In this document: positions 28,656-40,225 of the stretch, one piece after another
Layout: every line of letters begins with the position of its first letter
Numbering within the stretch: the first letter of the stretch is position 1
Assembly (NCBI GenBank): GCA_021776475.1
Contig: JAJFFV010000006.1
Location: 744,001 to 808,000, forward strand
Direction: 5' to 3'
Length of the DNA stretch: 64,000 nt
Source: Parvularculaceae bacterium
GTDB taxonomy: Bacteria > Pseudomonadota > Alphaproteobacteria > Caulobacterales > Parvularculaceae
Made by a program: the position numbers and the translations under genes
The notes under the pieces: generated by a model
The model's input: only the letters and a program-made list of their open reading frames with translations
The model's database searches: none
Told to the model about the DNA's origin: nothing

Positions 28656-29641
28656 TACTCGCCACCCTCTTTTGCTGTGTTATCGGATTTCAGCTTCTTA
28701 GCCAGTTCCTGATCGACTTTTGCCCTTGGCGGCTTGCCACTGATCATCTCTTCGGCCTGGACAATCCATTCTTCGCGTTCGGACTGACCAATAATTTCGA
28801 GTTTTGCTTCCAGGGCTGTCAGATCTTCTGACGAGAGAGCGACCAAGGCCGTGAGAGACCTAACGCCTTCTTTCTTAAGTGCTGCAGCCGTCTTTTCACC
28901 AATGCCATTGATCAAAACAACATCATCAACAAAGTCTGCAGCAGTCTCGTTCGACGCTTTCTCTCCCGAAGAGCGCAATCCAGCGGGCTTCGGTGCTTCG
29001 TCTGGAAGCGCGCGTTTAGCCGCGTCCCGGATCAGAACCCACCCACCTTTCGAACCAGGCACAGCTCCCTTGATCATGACAAGGTTGCGTTTTGAATCTG
29101 TACGGACGATCTCGAGGTTCTGCGTTGTTACGCGGACATCACCCATGTGACCTGCCATTTTTTTGCCTTTAAATACCTTACCGGGGTCCTGGCATTGACC
29201 CGTAGATCCGTGCGACCGGTGTGAGATCGACACACCGTGCGTAGCCCTCAGGCCACTAAAATTGTGACGCTTCATAGCGCCAGCGAAGCCTTTGCCAATC
29301 GATGTGCCGGTGACATCAACTCTTTGTCCTAAAGAATAATGTTCGGCCGAAAGCTCGGCCCCAACATTGACCAGATTGTCTTCGCTCACGCGGAATTCCA
29401 CCAACTTTCGCTTCGGTTCAACGTTGGCTTTGGCAAAATGGCCGCGCATAGCCTTGGATGTACGCTTAACTTTTGCGGTTCCGGCGCCAAGTTGCACAGC
29501 GGTATATCCGTCTTTATCCTGGGTGCGTTGGGCAACGACCTGGCACTCGTCAATCTGCATGACGGTCACAGGCACATGGGTGCCGTCTTCGCTGAAAATT
29601 CGCGACATGCCCAGTTTCTTTGCAATGACACCAGTACGCAT
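28655..29641 (-). CDS. rplC: 50S ribosomal protein L3 fused to a helix-hairpin-helix tail
   Basis: 328 residues, about 110 more than usual. Residues 1-210 are a normal L3: [33 protein letters not shown], the 23S loop around [19 protein letters not shown] with its modifiable Gln, and [17 protein letters not shown]. Residues ~212-238 are a Pro/Ser/Glu linker, and ~240-298 form a helix-hairpin-helix-like domain with [31 protein letters not shown] and an amphipathic helix; a Lys/Glu-rich tail ends the protein. Similar HhH tails are known on alphaproteobacterial L21. I see no stop or frameshift at the junction, so this is a true fusion. Role of the tail unknown. Confidence 0.95.
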   Translation of the reverse strand: MRTGVIAKKLGMSRIFSEDGTHVPVTVMQIDECQVVAQRTQDKDGYTAVQLGAGTAKVKRTSKAMRGHFAKANVEPKRKLVEFRVSEDNLVNVGAELSAEHYSLGQRVDVTGTSIGKGFAGAMKRHNFSGLRATHGVSISHRSHGSTGQCQDPGKVFKGKKMAGHMGDVRVTTQNLEIVRTDSKRNLVMIKGAVPGSKGGWVLIRDAAKRALPDEAPKPAGLRSSGEKASNETAADFVDDVVLINGIGEKTAAALKKEGVRSLTALVALSSEDLTALEAKLEIIGQSEREEWIVQAEEMISGKPPRAKVDQELAKKLKSDNTAKEGGE

Positions 29642-29652
29642 TGTTCTGCTCC

Positions 29653-29964
29653 TTAAGCGCCGAGCTTGATTTCAACATCAACGCCAGCAGACAAATCGAG
29701 CTTCATCAGTGCATCAATCGTTTGTGGCGTCGGCTCAACAATATCAAGCATACGTTTGTGAGTACGCATCTCAAATTGTTCGCGGCTTTTCTTGTTCACA
29801 TGTGGTGACCGCAGAACAGTATAACGATCAATATGCGTTGGCAGCGGAATGGGTCCGCGCACTTGTGCACCTGTCCGCTTTGCGGTGTTCACAATCTCTA
29901 TAGCCGAAGCATCGAGGACGCGATGATCAAAGGCTTTCAATCGTATGCGAATATTCTGTTGCAT
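29653..29964 (-). CDS. rpsJ: 30S ribosomal protein S10 / NusE
   Basis: 103 residues: [40 protein letters not shown] and the loop RTHKRMLDI. Acts in the small-subunit head and, as NusE, in antitermination with NusB and NusG. First gene of the S10 block, 75 bases after tuf. Confidence 0.98.
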   Translation of the reverse strand: MQQNIRIRLKAFDHRVLDASAIEIVNTAKRTGAQVRGPIPLPTHIDRYTVLRSPHVNKKSREQFEMRTHKRMLDIVEPTPQTIDALMKLDLSAGVDVEIKLGA

Positions 29965-29997
29965 GTCGTTATCTGATGCTTCCGTTTAGAGTCAAAA

Positions 29998-30025
29998 TGA
30001 CGGGCCGCAAAAGCGCAACCCGTCA
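29998..30025 (-). terminator. Hairpin between tuf and rpsJ (possible attenuator)
   Basis: On the minus strand TGACGGG and CCCGTCA close a stem with an inner CGC/GCG pairing, followed by TTTTGAC. The T-run is short, so it may reduce rather than end transcription from tuf into the S10 block, or may stabilise the tuf mRNA end. Confidence 0.5.
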
Positions 30026-30039
30026 CCAGTTAAAGTAGC

Positions 30040-31215
30040 TTAATCGGTGATCTTGGCGACAATACCGGCGCCAACTGTACGGCCACCTTCGCGAATAGCA
30101 AAGCGAAGACGCTCTTCCATCGCGATCGGCACGATCAGCTCAACATCGAGATTCACATTGTCCCCAGGCATCACCATTTCAGTACCTGCAGGAAGTGAAC
30201 AGATACCTGTCACGTCTGTCGTACGGAAATAGAATTGAGGCCGATAGTTTGTGAAAAATGGCGTATGGCGACCACCTTCGTCTTTTGTCAGAATATAAGC
30301 TTCTGCAATGAATTTTTTGTGTGGCATTACAGAGCCAGGTTTGCAAAGCACCTGGCCACGCTCCACTCCTTCACGTTCGACACCGCGAAGAAGAACGCCA
30401 ACGTTGTCTCCCGCTTCTCCACGGTCAAGCAGTTTGCGGAACATTTCAACGCCTGTACATGTTGTTTTTGAAGTATCTTTGATGCCAACGATCTCAATTT
30501 CATCACCAACATTAACAACGCCGCGCTCTACACGACCCGTTACAACTGTACCACGGCCAGAAATCGAGAAAACGTCTTCAATCGGCATCAGGAACGGCTG
30601 GTCAACCGGGCGAGCTGGGGTCGGGATGTAGGTGTCTACAGCTGCCATCAGCTCTCTGATTTTGTTCTCACCGATTTCGGGGTTGTTACCCTCCATGGCA
30701 GCGAGAGCAGAACCTGTGATGATCGGAATATCGTCACCGGGGAAGTCGTAAGATGACAGAAGTTCACGAACTTCCATTTCAACTAGCTCAAGCAATTCTT
30801 CATCATCGACTTGATCAACTTTGTTCAAGAACACAACCATCGCCGGAACACCAACCTGTTTGGCCAACAGGATGTGTTCACGTGTCTGTGGCATCGGACC
30901 ATCGGCAGCGTTCACGACAAGGATTGCACCATCCATCTGCGCAGCACCGGTGATCATGTTTTTCACATAGTCGGCGTGTCCAGGACAATCAACATGAGCG
31001 TAATGACGACCGTCTGTTTCGTACTCAACGTGTGCGGTCGAGATCGTAATCCCACGCTCACGTTCTTCCGGTGCACCATCTATCGAATCATACGCCTGGA
31101 ATTCACCAAAATACTTGGTGATTGCCGCTGTCAGCGTGGTCTTACCATGATCAACGTGACCAATGGTACCAATGTTCGCATGCGGTTTCGTACGTTCAAA
31201 CTTCTCTTTAGCCAT
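30040..31215 (-). CDS. tuf: Elongation factor Tu
   Basis: 391 residues from ATG 31215 ([19 protein letters not shown]); the frame extends to 31263 but that part is the fusA-tuf spacer. G1 [10 protein letters not shown]2 with [13 protein letters not shown] and NKVD are intact, followed by beta-barrel domains 2 and 3. Delivers aminoacyl-tRNA to the ribosome. A second tuf copy, common in proteobacteria, is not in this window. Co-transcribed with fusA (50-base gap). Confidence 0.98.
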   Translation of the reverse strand: MAKEKFERTKPHANIGTIGHVDHGKTTLTAAITKYFGEFQAYDSIDGAPEERERGITISTAHVEYETDGRHYAHVDCPGHADYVKNMITGAAQMDGAILVVNAADGPMPQTREHILLAKQVGVPAMVVFLNKVDQVDDEELLELVEMEVRELLSSYDFPGDDIPIITGSALAAMEGNNPEIGENKIRELMAAVDTYIPTPARPVDQPFLMPIEDVFSISGRGTVVTGRVERGVVNVGDEIEIVGIKDTSKTTCTGVEMFRKLLDRGEAGDNVGVLLRGVEREGVERGQVLCKPGSVMPHKKFIAEAYILTKDEGGRHTPFFTNYRPQFYFRTTDVTGICSLPAGTEMVMPGDNVNLDVELIVPIAMEERLRFAIREGGRTVGAGIVAKITD

Positions 31216-31265
31216 TTTTCTCTCCGTCCTCTGACGACACTTAACATTAAAACCAAAACCCAAGC

Positions 31266-33344
31266 TTATCCAGCAAGCTTGGCCCTTACTTCGTCCGCAA
31301 CGGCTTGCGGCACTTTCTCATAGTGATCGAACTGCATCGTATAGTTTGCGCGGCCCTGCGTTGCAGAGCGCAAATTATTGACATAGCCGAACATATTTGC
31401 GAGCGGCACCATAGCATTCACGACATTGGCATTGCCACGCACCTCCTGCCCCAGAACCTGACCGCGCCGAGAGTTGAGATCACCGATGACGGTGCCGGTA
31501 TATTCTTCCGGTGTAACAACTTCAACCTTCATAACCGGCTCAAGTAGCGCCAGCCCCAGCTCGCCCTTGTGCTCACGCATAGCAGCACGGGCGGCTATTT
31601 CGAATGCCAGAACAGACGAGTCGACATCGTGGTAAGCGCCGTCATAAAGCGTGACTTTGAAGTCGAGCATCGGGAAGCCAGCCAAGAGACCTGCCTCCAT
31701 GATTGATTTGATGCCTTTTTCAACACCTGGAATATATTCCTTGGGGATATTGCCGCCAACAACCTTGCTCACAAACTCATAGCCGGCACCCGCTTCTTGC
31801 GGTGCAACGATCATTTTTATGCGCGCAAACTGACCTGATCCACCCGATTGCTTTTTGTGAGTATAGTCGATGTCGGCCTCTTTCGTGATCGTTTCACGAT
31901 AGGCAACCTGCGGTGCACCAACATTTGCCTCGACTTTGAACTCGCGTTTCATCCGGTCGACAAGAATGTCGAGATGAAGTTCGCCCATGCCGGCAATGAT
32001 CGTCTGGCCCGATTCTTCATCTGATGAGACGCGGAAGGACGGATCTTCTGCTGCAAGACGCTGTAATGCGACACCCATTTTTTCCTGATCGGCCTTGGTT
32101 TTAGGCTCAACGGCAAGTTCAATCACCGGCTCAGGAAATTCCATCCGTTCAAGAATCGCAGGGTTCAGTGGATCACTCAGCGTATCACCGGTTGTGGTAT
32201 CTTTCAGTCCAGCAATCGCGACAATATCTCCGGCAAATGCTTCCTTGATTTCTTCCTGGGAATTGGAATGCATCAGCAACATCCGACCGACGCGCTCTTT
32301 TTTACCCTTAACGGTATTGAGCACCGATGTTCCTTGATTAAGGACACCGGAATAAATCCGGCAGAACGTCAAAGTTCCAACAAACGGGTCATTCATGATT
32401 TTGAATGCTAGCATGCCAAGCGGTGCCTCGTCGGTCGCTGGACGCTCAACTTCTTCCCCAGTATCAGGATGTATGCCCTTGATCGCCGGGATATCAACCG
32501 GTGATGGGAGATAGTCTACCACAGCGTCCAGAAGTGGCTGAACGCCCTTGTTTTTGAATGCTGTGCCACACAGAATCGGGTGGAACACGACGTCAATTGT
32601 GCCTTTGCGGATTAACCGCTTCAGTGTTTCCCTATCTGGCATATCGCCTTCCAGATAGGCTTCCATTGCGACTTCATCGACTTCAACAACTGTCTCGATC
32701 AATTTTTCGCGGTATTCCTCAGCTTTTGCCTGTAGATCATCTGGAATATCAACGATATCAAACTTCGCACCCAGCTCTTCTTCGTGCCAAATGATCGCTT
32801 TCATTTCCACCAGATCGATACATCCAAGAAATTCATTTTCAGCGCCAATCGGCAATTGAATAATAGCCGGCGTACAACCAAGACGGTCCACGATTGAATC
32901 AACAGATGCATAGAAGTCCGCGCCGGTCTTATCCATCTTATTGATAAAGAACATACGAGGCACTTTATATTTATCACCCTGGCGCCAAACAGTTTCAGTT
33001 TGAGGTTCAACACCAGCATTGGCGTCGAGAAGCGCAACCGCACCGTCAAGCACTCGCAGTGAACGCTCTACTTCGATGGTGAAGTCAACGTGACCCGGAG
33101 TGTCGATGATGTTAAGACGCTTGTTGTTCCAGAACGTAGTTGTAGCTGCGGACGTAATCGTGATTCCGCGCTCCTGTTCTTGCTCCATCCAGTCCATTGT
33201 GGCCGCTCCGTCATGGACCTCACCGATTTTATAACTTTTTCCGGTGTAGTAAAGAATACGTTCCGTCGTCGTCGTTTTGCCAGCATCAATGTGAGCCATG
33301 ATGCCAAAATTACGATAATCTTCAATTTTATACTCGCGGGCCAT
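31266..33344 (-). CDS. fusA: Elongation factor G
   Basis: 692 residues. G-domain motifs [31 protein letters not shown] and NKMDKTGAD, then domains II-V including [18 protein letters not shown] and the tip region [12 protein letters not shown]. Catalyses translocation and, with RRF, recycling. Standard str operon position between rpsG and tuf. Confidence 0.98.
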   Translation of the reverse strand: MAREYKIEDYRNFGIMAHIDAGKTTTTERILYYTGKSYKIGEVHDGAATMDWMEQEQERGITITSAATTTFWNNKRLNIIDTPGHVDFTIEVERSLRVLDGAVALLDANAGVEPQTETVWRQGDKYKVPRMFFINKMDKTGADFYASVDSIVDRLGCTPAIIQLPIGAENEFLGCIDLVEMKAIIWHEEELGAKFDIVDIPDDLQAKAEEYREKLIETVVEVDEVAMEAYLEGDMPDRETLKRLIRKGTIDVVFHPILCGTAFKNKGVQPLLDAVVDYLPSPVDIPAIKGIHPDTGEEVERPATDEAPLGMLAFKIMNDPFVGTLTFCRIYSGVLNQGTSVLNTVKGKKERVGRMLLMHSNSQEEIKEAFAGDIVAIAGLKDTTTGDTLSDPLNPAILERMEFPEPVIELAVEPKTKADQEKMGVALQRLAAEDPSFRVSSDEESGQTIIAGMGELHLDILVDRMKREFKVEANVGAPQVAYRETITKEADIDYTHKKQSGGSGQFARIKMIVAPQEAGAGYEFVSKVVGGNIPKEYIPGVEKGIKSIMEAGLLAGFPMLDFKVTLYDGAYHDVDSSVLAFEIAARAAMREHKGELGLALLEPVMKVEVVTPEEYTGTVIGDLNSRRGQVLGQEVRGNANVVNAMVPLANMFGYVNNLRSATQGRANYTMQFDHYEKVPQAVADEVRAKLAG

Positions 33345-33369
33345 TGCCTTAGAACCTCAGATAAATCCG

Positions 33370-33843
<474 letters not shown>

Positions 33844-33850
33844 CTATATC

Positions 33851-34222
33851 CTATTTGGGTCGCTTGGCGCCGTATTTAGACCGGCGCTGCCTGCGATCTT
33901 TCACGCCCTGGGTATCTAGCACACCACGGATAATGTGGTAGCGAACACCAGGAAGGTCTTTCACCCGACCACCTCTGATCATGACGACAGAGTGCTCCTG
34001 CAAGTTATGCCCCTCACCCGGGATATAACCGATCACCTCAAACCCGTTTGTGAGGCGGATTTTAGCGACTTTCCGCAAAGCGGAATTTGGTTTCTTAGGC
34101 GTCGTTGTATAAACGCGCGTACATACACCGCGTTTTTGCGGATTTCCCTGCATCGCAGGCACTTTGTTCACCTTCCGCTTAGGGCGGCGAGGTTTCCGTA
34201 TCAGTTGCTGGATCGTTGGCAT
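33851..34222 (-). CDS. rpsL: 30S ribosomal protein S12
   Basis: 123 residues from ATG 34222 ([20 protein letters not shown]); the longer frame to 34342 lies in the leader. The decoding loops [18 protein letters not shown] and [13 protein letters not shown] are unaltered, so the classic streptomycin-resistance positions carry wild-type Lys. First gene of the str block rpsL-rpsG-fusA-tuf. Confidence 0.98.
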   Translation of the reverse strand: MPTIQQLIRKPRRPKRKVNKVPAMQGNPQKRGVCTRVYTTTPKKPNSALRKVAKIRLTNGFEVIGYIPGEGHNLQEHSVVMIRGGRVKDLPGVRYHIIRGVLDTQGVKDRRQRRSKYGAKRPK

Positions 34223-34411
34223 TCGATTCTCTGGATCCTCTAAACTTGTTAAACTGAGCACACGAAGAAAAATCTTGTCAGCACTACATTTAGACGCAGC
34301 TCCATACTGGAACGGCGCCAAGCCAACAAGGCGCATAAGCACTAGATTTTAACGACATGCATAGGAGCGTTTCAGAATGAATCCTGACAGCCACCTTTCA
34401 GCGTGGCGTGA

Positions 34412-34440
34412 GGTCTATTGGAGTGAATCGCGTTGGTCAA
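34412..34440 (-). promoter_or_regulatory. Candidate str operon promoter
   Basis: Minus strand TTGACC (34435-34440), a 17-base spacer and TAGACC (34412-34417), with a leader of about 180 bases to rpsL. The -35 is good and the -10 weak, so this is a candidate only. It sits between the membrane receiver gene and rpsL, a 284-base gap with no other feature I can support. Confidence 0.45.
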
Positions 34441-34506
34441 GACTTGTTTAGAGTTTTTTTGCCGCCTGACGGAATTTGTTCAGCTAATCGAAAACTGACC
34501 TACTGT

Positions 34507-35712
34507 TCAGCTCAATTTTCGGGCAGAAAGTGCCAAAGCCCTAGATATTGAAGCCAGCAAAATATCCTTCTTTACAGGTTTAACAAGATGATCGTTCATA
34601 CCGGCATTTTTGCTCTCTTCGATACTCGAATCATCACTGAGAGCCGTTACGGCGACGATGGGACGCGATGGTAACTCGCGCTCAGCCTCATATTTTCTGA
34701 TTTCCCGGGCGACCTCATGCCCGGTCATATACGGCATTTCAATATCAAGAAGCACAACATCTGGTGGTGTTCCCTGTTCGTGTAAGTTCTTGAACAACGA
34801 GATGGCATCCTGGCCATCTTCTGCCATATGCAGTTCAAATTCAGGCGGTGCCAAAAATTTCTCAATAACCATCATGTTAACCTGACTATCTTCCGCTACA
34901 AGCACCCGCATTACCTGCGGGTCTGGCTCCCGAGCCTGTTCGAGCGGCTGGTTCTCTGCAGCATTGTGTTCATCGCCCGCCACAACTCCCCCCCGCGTCA
35001 GGCTTTGCAGGAGCGCCTCTTGAGGCTGATCAGTGTTTCGAGCAGGCCTGTTCGTGTTCTCCTTCAGCGCACCTTTGGTGGGTAATGTTGTTTTGCCGGC
35101 GGCAGATACCACGCTAGAGGTGTCCCGTCGCGATACCGCTCCTTTGACAGCGCTGGCCAGGAACACAGTAAAAAGTAGTAAAGCAATAAGCAGCTCTCCT
35201 TCTCCTGAGTACATCAGCGAGGGTGATTTTTGATACCAGGTGTAGCTCGTTGTTGTATCTGCGCCGGAACTTGTTGCCGTGACAAACGTTACCAATCGCG
35301 CACCTATTGCAACCCCGCCCAGAAACAAAATCAATCTGTGGCTTTGCCGTAACGCCTGCAGAGCGATCAGCGCAAAAACAAAAGCATAGCTCGGCGATTT
35401 CAGTGCTGCAGCGGACAAGCCGCCATAAAGGCTCGCAAAAGACCAGATCACCAATGTAAACAGGAGAACATCTGCCGCAGCGATCAACCATATTGTTCGT
35501 TGTACGGTGAGCCGCATTAGTCGTTGCAGGAATCCACTGATAAAAAACAACAAAACGGCGAATGACCCAAGGCTGACAAAGGGCAACGTATTACTTGTCA
35601 AAAAAGCGCTTAAATAAACTGCAATTGCCATCACGCCGAGCGTCAGATGAACGGTCCCGATGGTCTTACTGACAGAGGCCGAGTAGTAGTGCGTGACTGG
35701 GTCGCTGGTCAT
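34507..35712 (-). CDS. Membrane protein with C-terminal response-regulator receiver domain
   Basis: 401 residues. Residues ~18-190 hold about six hydrophobic helices in a MASE-like sensor arrangement, followed by a polar linker (~195-265) and a complete receiver domain (268-395). The receiver has the acidic pair E274/D275, phospho-acceptor D323 in VLLDIEMPYMTG, T356 in AVTALS and K378 in LVKPVKK. A histidine-kinase core (dimerisation helix and ATPase) is missing, although receiver domains of this type normally follow one in hybrid kinases. The start has GGGGAG upstream. It lies between rpoC and rpsL in the ribosomal superlocus. A phospho-relay partner or scaffold role is an inference. Confidence 0.85.
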   Translation of the reverse strand: MTSDPVTHYYSASVSKTIGTVHLTLGVMAIAVYLSAFLTSNTLPFVSLGSFAVLLFFISGFLQRLMRLTVQRTIWLIAAADVLLFTLVIWSFASLYGGLSAAALKSPSYAFVFALIALQALRQSHRLILFLGGVAIGARLVTFVTATSSGADTTTSYTWYQKSPSLMYSGEGELLIALLLFTVFLASAVKGAVSRRDTSSVVSAAGKTTLPTKGALKENTNRPARNTDQPQEALLQSLTRGGVVAGDEHNAAENQPLEQAREPDPQVMRVLVAEDSQVNMMVIEKFLAPPEFELHMAEDGQDAISLFKNLHEQGTPPDVVLLDIEMPYMTGHEVAREIRKYEAERELPSRPIVAVTALSDDSSIEESKNAGMNDHLVKPVKKDILLASISRALALSARKLS

Positions 35713-35799
35713 GTCATTCTCCCCAAAATGCCTCTATATCTAACCGCCTAGAGAACCCGTTAATACACCAAAAATCCAGCTTGTAAGTATCTACAAAAT

Positions 35800-35830
35800 A
35801 AAAGGCCGCCCTATAACGAGCGGCCTTTTT
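35800..35830 (-). terminator. Intrinsic terminator between rpoC and the receiver gene
   Basis: AAAAGGCCGC and GCGGCCTTTT pair around a ten-base loop; on the minus strand the stem is followed by TTTTATTTT. It ends the rpoBC transcript 25 bases after the rpoC stop, so the downstream receiver gene probably has its own promoter in the next ~90 bases. Confidence 0.85.
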
Positions 35831-35854
35831 GAAATCGCGATTGCGAGGCAACAA

Positions 35855-38800
35855 TTATTCAGCGGCAGGCTGCTCCACCTCAGCTCCATTCTCTTCAGGA
35901 TTTTCCTCAGACGCGGTCCCGAACACACTGGCTTCGAGATCTTCGAGGTTTCCGTCCGGCCCAGGACCAAAAACCGCAGCATCAGCCGGCGGCAACGCGA
36001 CAGCGTTCCGTGCGGCACGTTCTTCGATCAGTTTTTGATCACGCTGATCAGCAACAACCTGATGCTGTGCCATCATCCCGCCAGTACCGGCAGGAATCAG
36101 ACGTCCGACAATCACGTTCTCTTTCAAGCCTTCCAGCCGATCGACTTTGCCGTTGACCGAAGCATCTGTCAAAACACGGGTTGTCTCCTGGAAAGAAGCC
36201 GCCGAGATGAATGAGCGGGTCTGCAATGAAGCCTTAGTGATACCGAGCAAGACGGGCTGCGCTGCCGCAGGTTCTTTTCCATCTGCTTCCAGACGTTCGT
36301 TGACTTCCTGTAGCTCGAAGCGATCAAGCTGCTCTTCTTTCAGATATCCTGATTCACCCGGATCGGTGATTTCCACTTTCTGAAGCATCTGCCGGACAAT
36401 CACCTCTATGTGCTTATCATTAATCGGCACGCCTTGCAGACGGTAAACATCCTGAATTTCATCAATCAGATAATCAGCGAGAGCTTCGATACCCAAAATT
36501 GCGAGGATATCGTGTGGCGCTGGATTGCCATCCAGGAGATACTCTCCTTTCATGATGAAATCACCGTCTTGAACAGTGATATGTTTCCCTTTGGGTACCA
36601 GATACTCAACTGGTTCCATACTTTCATCAGTCGGCACAATCTTGATGCGACGTTTGTTTTTGTAATCGCGGCCAAATTCGACCCGGCCATCAATTTCGGC
36701 TATGATCGCATGATCCTTTGGACGGCGCGCTTCAAACAATTCGGCCACGCGTGGGAGGCCACCGGTAATGTCTCTGGTTTTAGCACCCTCGGTCGGGATA
36801 CGGGCAAGTGTGTCACCGGGACGCACCATCGAGCCAGACTCGACCGAGAGAATAGCGTCAACCGGCAGTATATACCGCGCTTCATTGCCGTTTTCGAATT
36901 TCAGCAGATTGCCTTCATCATCGACCACTACCATTGCGGGCTTGAGGTCCGATCCACGCGGGCTTGATCGCCAATCCATGACCACTTTTGACGTCAAACC
37001 AGTCGCTTCATCAACGACGAGGTTAACAGAGACCGCTTCTAGCAGGTCCTCGTAAACAACCTTACCAGCGACTTCTGTCAAGATCGGTACAGTAAACGGA
37101 TCCCAGTCGGCAAGACGCTGGCCACGTTCCACCTTGTCGCCGTCATCGACCCGCAATTTGGTACCATAAGTAACCTTGAAAGACGCCTGATCCCTGTCAT
37201 CTTTATCGAGAATCTTGATCATTGTATTACGCCCCATGACAATAAGGTCGCCATCGGAATCCTTCACGACGTTTCGGTTTTCCAGCTTAATTTTGCCTTC
37301 ATGGCTCGCCTCAGTGAAAGACGTGTCACCAACTTGGGCCGTGCCGCCTACGTGGAAGGTCCGCATGGTCAACTGAGTGCCAGGCTCGCCAATAGACTGG
37401 GCAGCGATAACGCCAACGGCTTCGCCCTGGTTTACGTGAATGCCACGGGCAAGATCACGGCCGTAGCATTTAGAGCATATACCATAAGTCGTCTCGCAGG
37501 TCAGAGCCGAGCGCACACGTATTTTTTGAACACCGGATGCTTCGATTATTTCTGAAAGACTTTCGTCGATTTCATCGCCTGCCGCGGCAACAATTTCATC
37601 GGTCTCAGTGTGCACCACATTTTCGAGCAAGGTCCGCCCGAGGATTCGCTGCGACAACGGTACAACAATATCACCACTATCAATCACGGCAGATTTAGTG
37701 ATGCCTTGCTCGGTACCGCAATCTTCCATTCTGATAATGCAGTCTTGTGAAACATCAACAAGACGACGTGTCAGATAACCTGAGTTCGCCGTTTTCAAAG
37801 CCGTATCGGCAAGGCCTTTCCGTGCTCCGTGTGTCGAATTGAAGTATTCAAGAACGGTCAGGCCTTCCTTGAAGTTCGAGATGATCGGTGTTTCGATGAT
37901 CTCACCTGACGGTTTAGCCATTAGGCCACGCATGGCACCCAGCTGGCGCATCTGTGTCGGTGAACCACGTGCACCCGAATGAGACATCATGTAGATGGAG
38001 TTAGGTTCCAACTGCTTACCTGATTCCGGATCATACCTGGTTTGCGAAATCTCCGTCATCATCGCATCGGCGACTTCGTCCGTACATTTCGCCCACGCAT
38101 CAACAACTTTGTTATATTTCTCGCCGCGCGTGATCAGCCCGTCAGCATATTGCTGTTCGTATTCAGAGACGAGCGTTTTGGATTTTTCAATAGACGCCTT
38201 TTTACTCTCCGGGATTATCATATCGTCTTTGCCAAAAGAAATTCCGGCTTTACAGGCTTCTTTGAAACCCAGATCCATGACCTGGTCGGCAAAAATTACA
38301 GTCTTCTTCTGCCCACAGTGGCGATAGACGACATCTATCAAATTCTGAACAGACTTTTTGGTCAGATGCTGATTGACTGACTCAAATGGAATTTCCGGAG
38401 TACGCGGCAATAGATCTGCCACTTTCATCCGGCCTGGTGTCGTCTCAACGACTTCAATGACTTCTTCGCCCGCCGCATCGACCGTTTTCCAGAGTGATTT
38501 GATCTTGGTGTGCAATGTGACAAAACCGGCACTGAGGGCGTGATCGATCTCTGCAAGATCGGAGAATATCATCCCCGCGCCAATTTCATTCTCTTTTTCA
38601 AGCGTCATATAGTATAGGCCAAGAACGATGTCCTGAGAGGGCACAATGATCGGTTTGCCATTCGCTGGGGATAGAATATTGTTTGTCGACATCATTAGTA
38701 CACGTGCTTCAAGTTGCGCTTCGAGCGACAACGGCACGTGCACAGCCATCTGGTCACCGTCAAAGTCAGCGTTGAAAGCTGTACAGACGAGCGGGTGCAA

Positions 38801-40150
38801 ATTGATGGCTTTGCCTTCGATCAGCTTCGGCTCAAACGCCTGAATGCCGAGCCGGTGCAAGGTTGGCGCCCGGTTCAAAAGAACCGGATGTTCCCGGATT
38901 ACTTCATCTAGGATGTCCCAAACCTCTGGCCGTTCTTTCTCAACCAGTTTCTTGGCCTGTTTGACGGTTGCCGACAGCCCTTTAGCATCAAGACGAGAGT
39001 AGATGAACGGCTTAAACAGTTCGAGCGCCATTTTTTTAGGCAACCCACACTCATGCAGTTTTAGGTCTGGCCCGACCACGATAACTGAACGACCTGAATA
39101 ATCTACTCGCTTGCCGAGCAGGTTCTGGCGGAAGCGACCCTGCTTACCTTTCAGCATGTCAGACAATGATTTCAGCGGGCGTTTGTTAGTGCCGGTGATC
39201 ACCCGGCCACGCCGGCCATTGTCGAACAATGCATCAACAGATTCCTGCAACATCCGCTTTTCGTTGCGCACAATAATGTCCGGCGCGCGCAGCTCAATCA
39301 GGCGCTTCAGTCGATTGTTCCGATTGATAACCCGGCGATAAAGATCGTTGAGATCAGATGTCGCGAAACGGCCGCCATCAAGCGGCACCAATGGCCGCAA
39401 TTCTGGTGGGATCACTGGAATGACTGTCATGATCATCCATTCAGGCCTGTTTCCGGAATGCATGAACGCTTCAATCAGCTTCAGCCGTTTGGCAAGTTTT
39501 TTAGGCTTCAGCTCTGACGTTGTCTCAGAAATATCGATGCGGATCTTTTCGCATTCCATTTCCAGATCCATGCTCTGAAGAATTTCACGCACCGCCTCGG
39601 CGCCTATGCCTGCTGTGAAGCTGTCTTCTCCGTATTGTTCCTGTGCTTCCAGATACTCTTCTTCTGTCAGCATCTGGCGCGGGGTCAGAGGTGTCAGGCC
39701 GGGTTCGATGACAATGTATTGTTCGAAATAGAGGACACGTTCGACATCCTTCAATGTCATGTCGAGGAACAGAGCAATCCGGGATGGCAGAGACTTTAGG
39801 AACCAGATATGTGCAACTGGTGCTGCCAACTCGATATGGCCCATGCGTTCACGCCGCACTTTAGAAAGCGTTACTTCAACGCCGCATTTCTCGCAAACGA
39901 CGCCTTTATATTTCATCCGCTTGTACTTACCACACAGACATTCGTAGTCTTTCACCGGACCAAAAATCCGGGCACAGAACAGACCATCACGTTCCGGCTT
40001 GAAGGTCCGGTAGTTGATCGTTTCCGGTTTCTTGATCTCGCCATAAGACCAAGACAGAATTTTTTCCGGCGATGCCAGAGAAATCCTGATCTGGTTAAAA
40101 GTTTGCGGCGTTGCCAGCGGATTAAAGACGTTTGCGAGTTCTTGGCTCAT
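35855..40150 (-). CDS. rpoC: RNA polymerase beta' subunit
   Basis: 1431 residues. The N-terminal zinc ribbon [20 protein letters not shown], the catalytic NADFDGDQ motif, bridge helix/trigger loop regions ([11 protein letters not shown]) and the second zinc site ([16 protein letters not shown]) are intact. The C-terminal ~70 residues form an acidic, low-complexity tail, usual in alphaproteobacteria. 75 bases after rpoB; that gap has a 7-base inverted repeat (40194-40200 with 40214-40220) without a T-run, perhaps an RNA processing hairpin. Confidence 0.98.
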   Translation of the reverse strand: MSQELANVFNPLATPQTFNQIRISLASPEKILSWSYGEIKKPETINYRTFKPERDGLFCARIFGPVKDYECLCGKYKRMKYKGVVCEKCGVEVTLSKVRRERMGHIELAAPVAHIWFLKSLPSRIALFLDMTLKDVERVLYFEQYIVIEPGLTPLTPRQMLTEEEYLEAQEQYGEDSFTAGIGAEAVREILQSMDLEMECEKIRIDISETTSELKPKKLAKRLKLIEAFMHSGNRPEWMIMTVIPVIPPELRPLVPLDGGRFATSDLNDLYRRVINRNNRLKRLIELRAPDIIVRNEKRMLQESVDALFDNGRRGRVITGTNKRPLKSLSDMLKGKQGRFRQNLLGKRVDYSGRSVIVVGPDLKLHECGLPKKMALELFKPFIYSRLDAKGLSATVKQAKKLVEKERPEVWDILDEVIREHPVLLNRAPTLHRLGIQAFEPKLIEGKAINLHPLVCTAFNADFDGDQMAVHVPLSLEAQLEARVLMMSTNNILSPANGKPIIVPSQDIVLGLYYMTLEKENEIGAGMIFSDLAEIDHALSAGFVTLHTKIKSLWKTVDAAGEEVIEVVETTPGRMKVADLLPRTPEIPFESVNQHLTKKSVQNLIDVVYRHCGQKKTVIFADQVMDLGFKEACKAGISFGKDDMIIPESKKASIEKSKTLVSEYEQQYADGLITRGEKYNKVVDAWAKCTDEVADAMMTEISQTRYDPESGKQLEPNSIYMMSHSGARGSPTQMRQLGAMRGLMAKPSGEIIETPIISNFKEGLTVLEYFNSTHGARKGLADTALKTANSGYLTRRLVDVSQDCIIRMEDCGTEQGITKSAVIDSGDIVVPLSQRILGRTLLENVVHTETDEIVAAAGDEIDESLSEIIEASGVQKIRVRSALTCETTYGICSKCYGRDLARGIHVNQGEAVGVIAAQSIGEPGTQLTMRTFHVGGTAQVGDTSFTEASHEGKIKLENRNVVKDSDGDLIVMGRNTMIKILDKDDRDQASFKVTYGTKLRVDDGDKVERGQRLADWDPFTVPILTEVAGKVVYEDLLEAVSVNLVVDEATGLTSKVVMDWRSSPRGSDLKPAMVVVDDEGNLLKFENGNEARYILPVDAILSVESGSMVRPGDTLARIPTEGAKTRDITGGLPRVAELFEARRPKDHAIIAEIDGRVEFGRDYKNKRRIKIVPTDESMEPVEYLVPKGKHITVQDGDFIMKGEYLLDGNPAPHDILAILGIEALADYLIDEIQDVYRLQGVPINDKHIEVIVRQMLQKVEITDPGESGYLKEEQLDRFELQEVNERLEADGKEPAAAQPVLLGITKASLQTRSFISAASFQETTRVLTDASVNGKVDRLEGLKENVIVGRLIPAGTGGMMAQHQVVADQRDQKLIEERAARNAVALPPADAAVFGPGPDGNLEDLEASVFGTASEENPEENGAEVEQPAAE

Positions 40151-40225
40151 ATGGCCTCTCCTAAATTCAACCGTGTATCAATTGCTTGACACGAGGTCAG
40201 GTCACTCACTGATCTGACCTGAAAA

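Noticed and set aside
40194-40220. Inverted repeat AGGTCAG/CTGACCT between rpoB and rpoC as a terminator
   Set aside because: No T-run follows on the transcribed strand, and a terminator between rpoB and rpoC would be unexpected; at most a processing hairpin.
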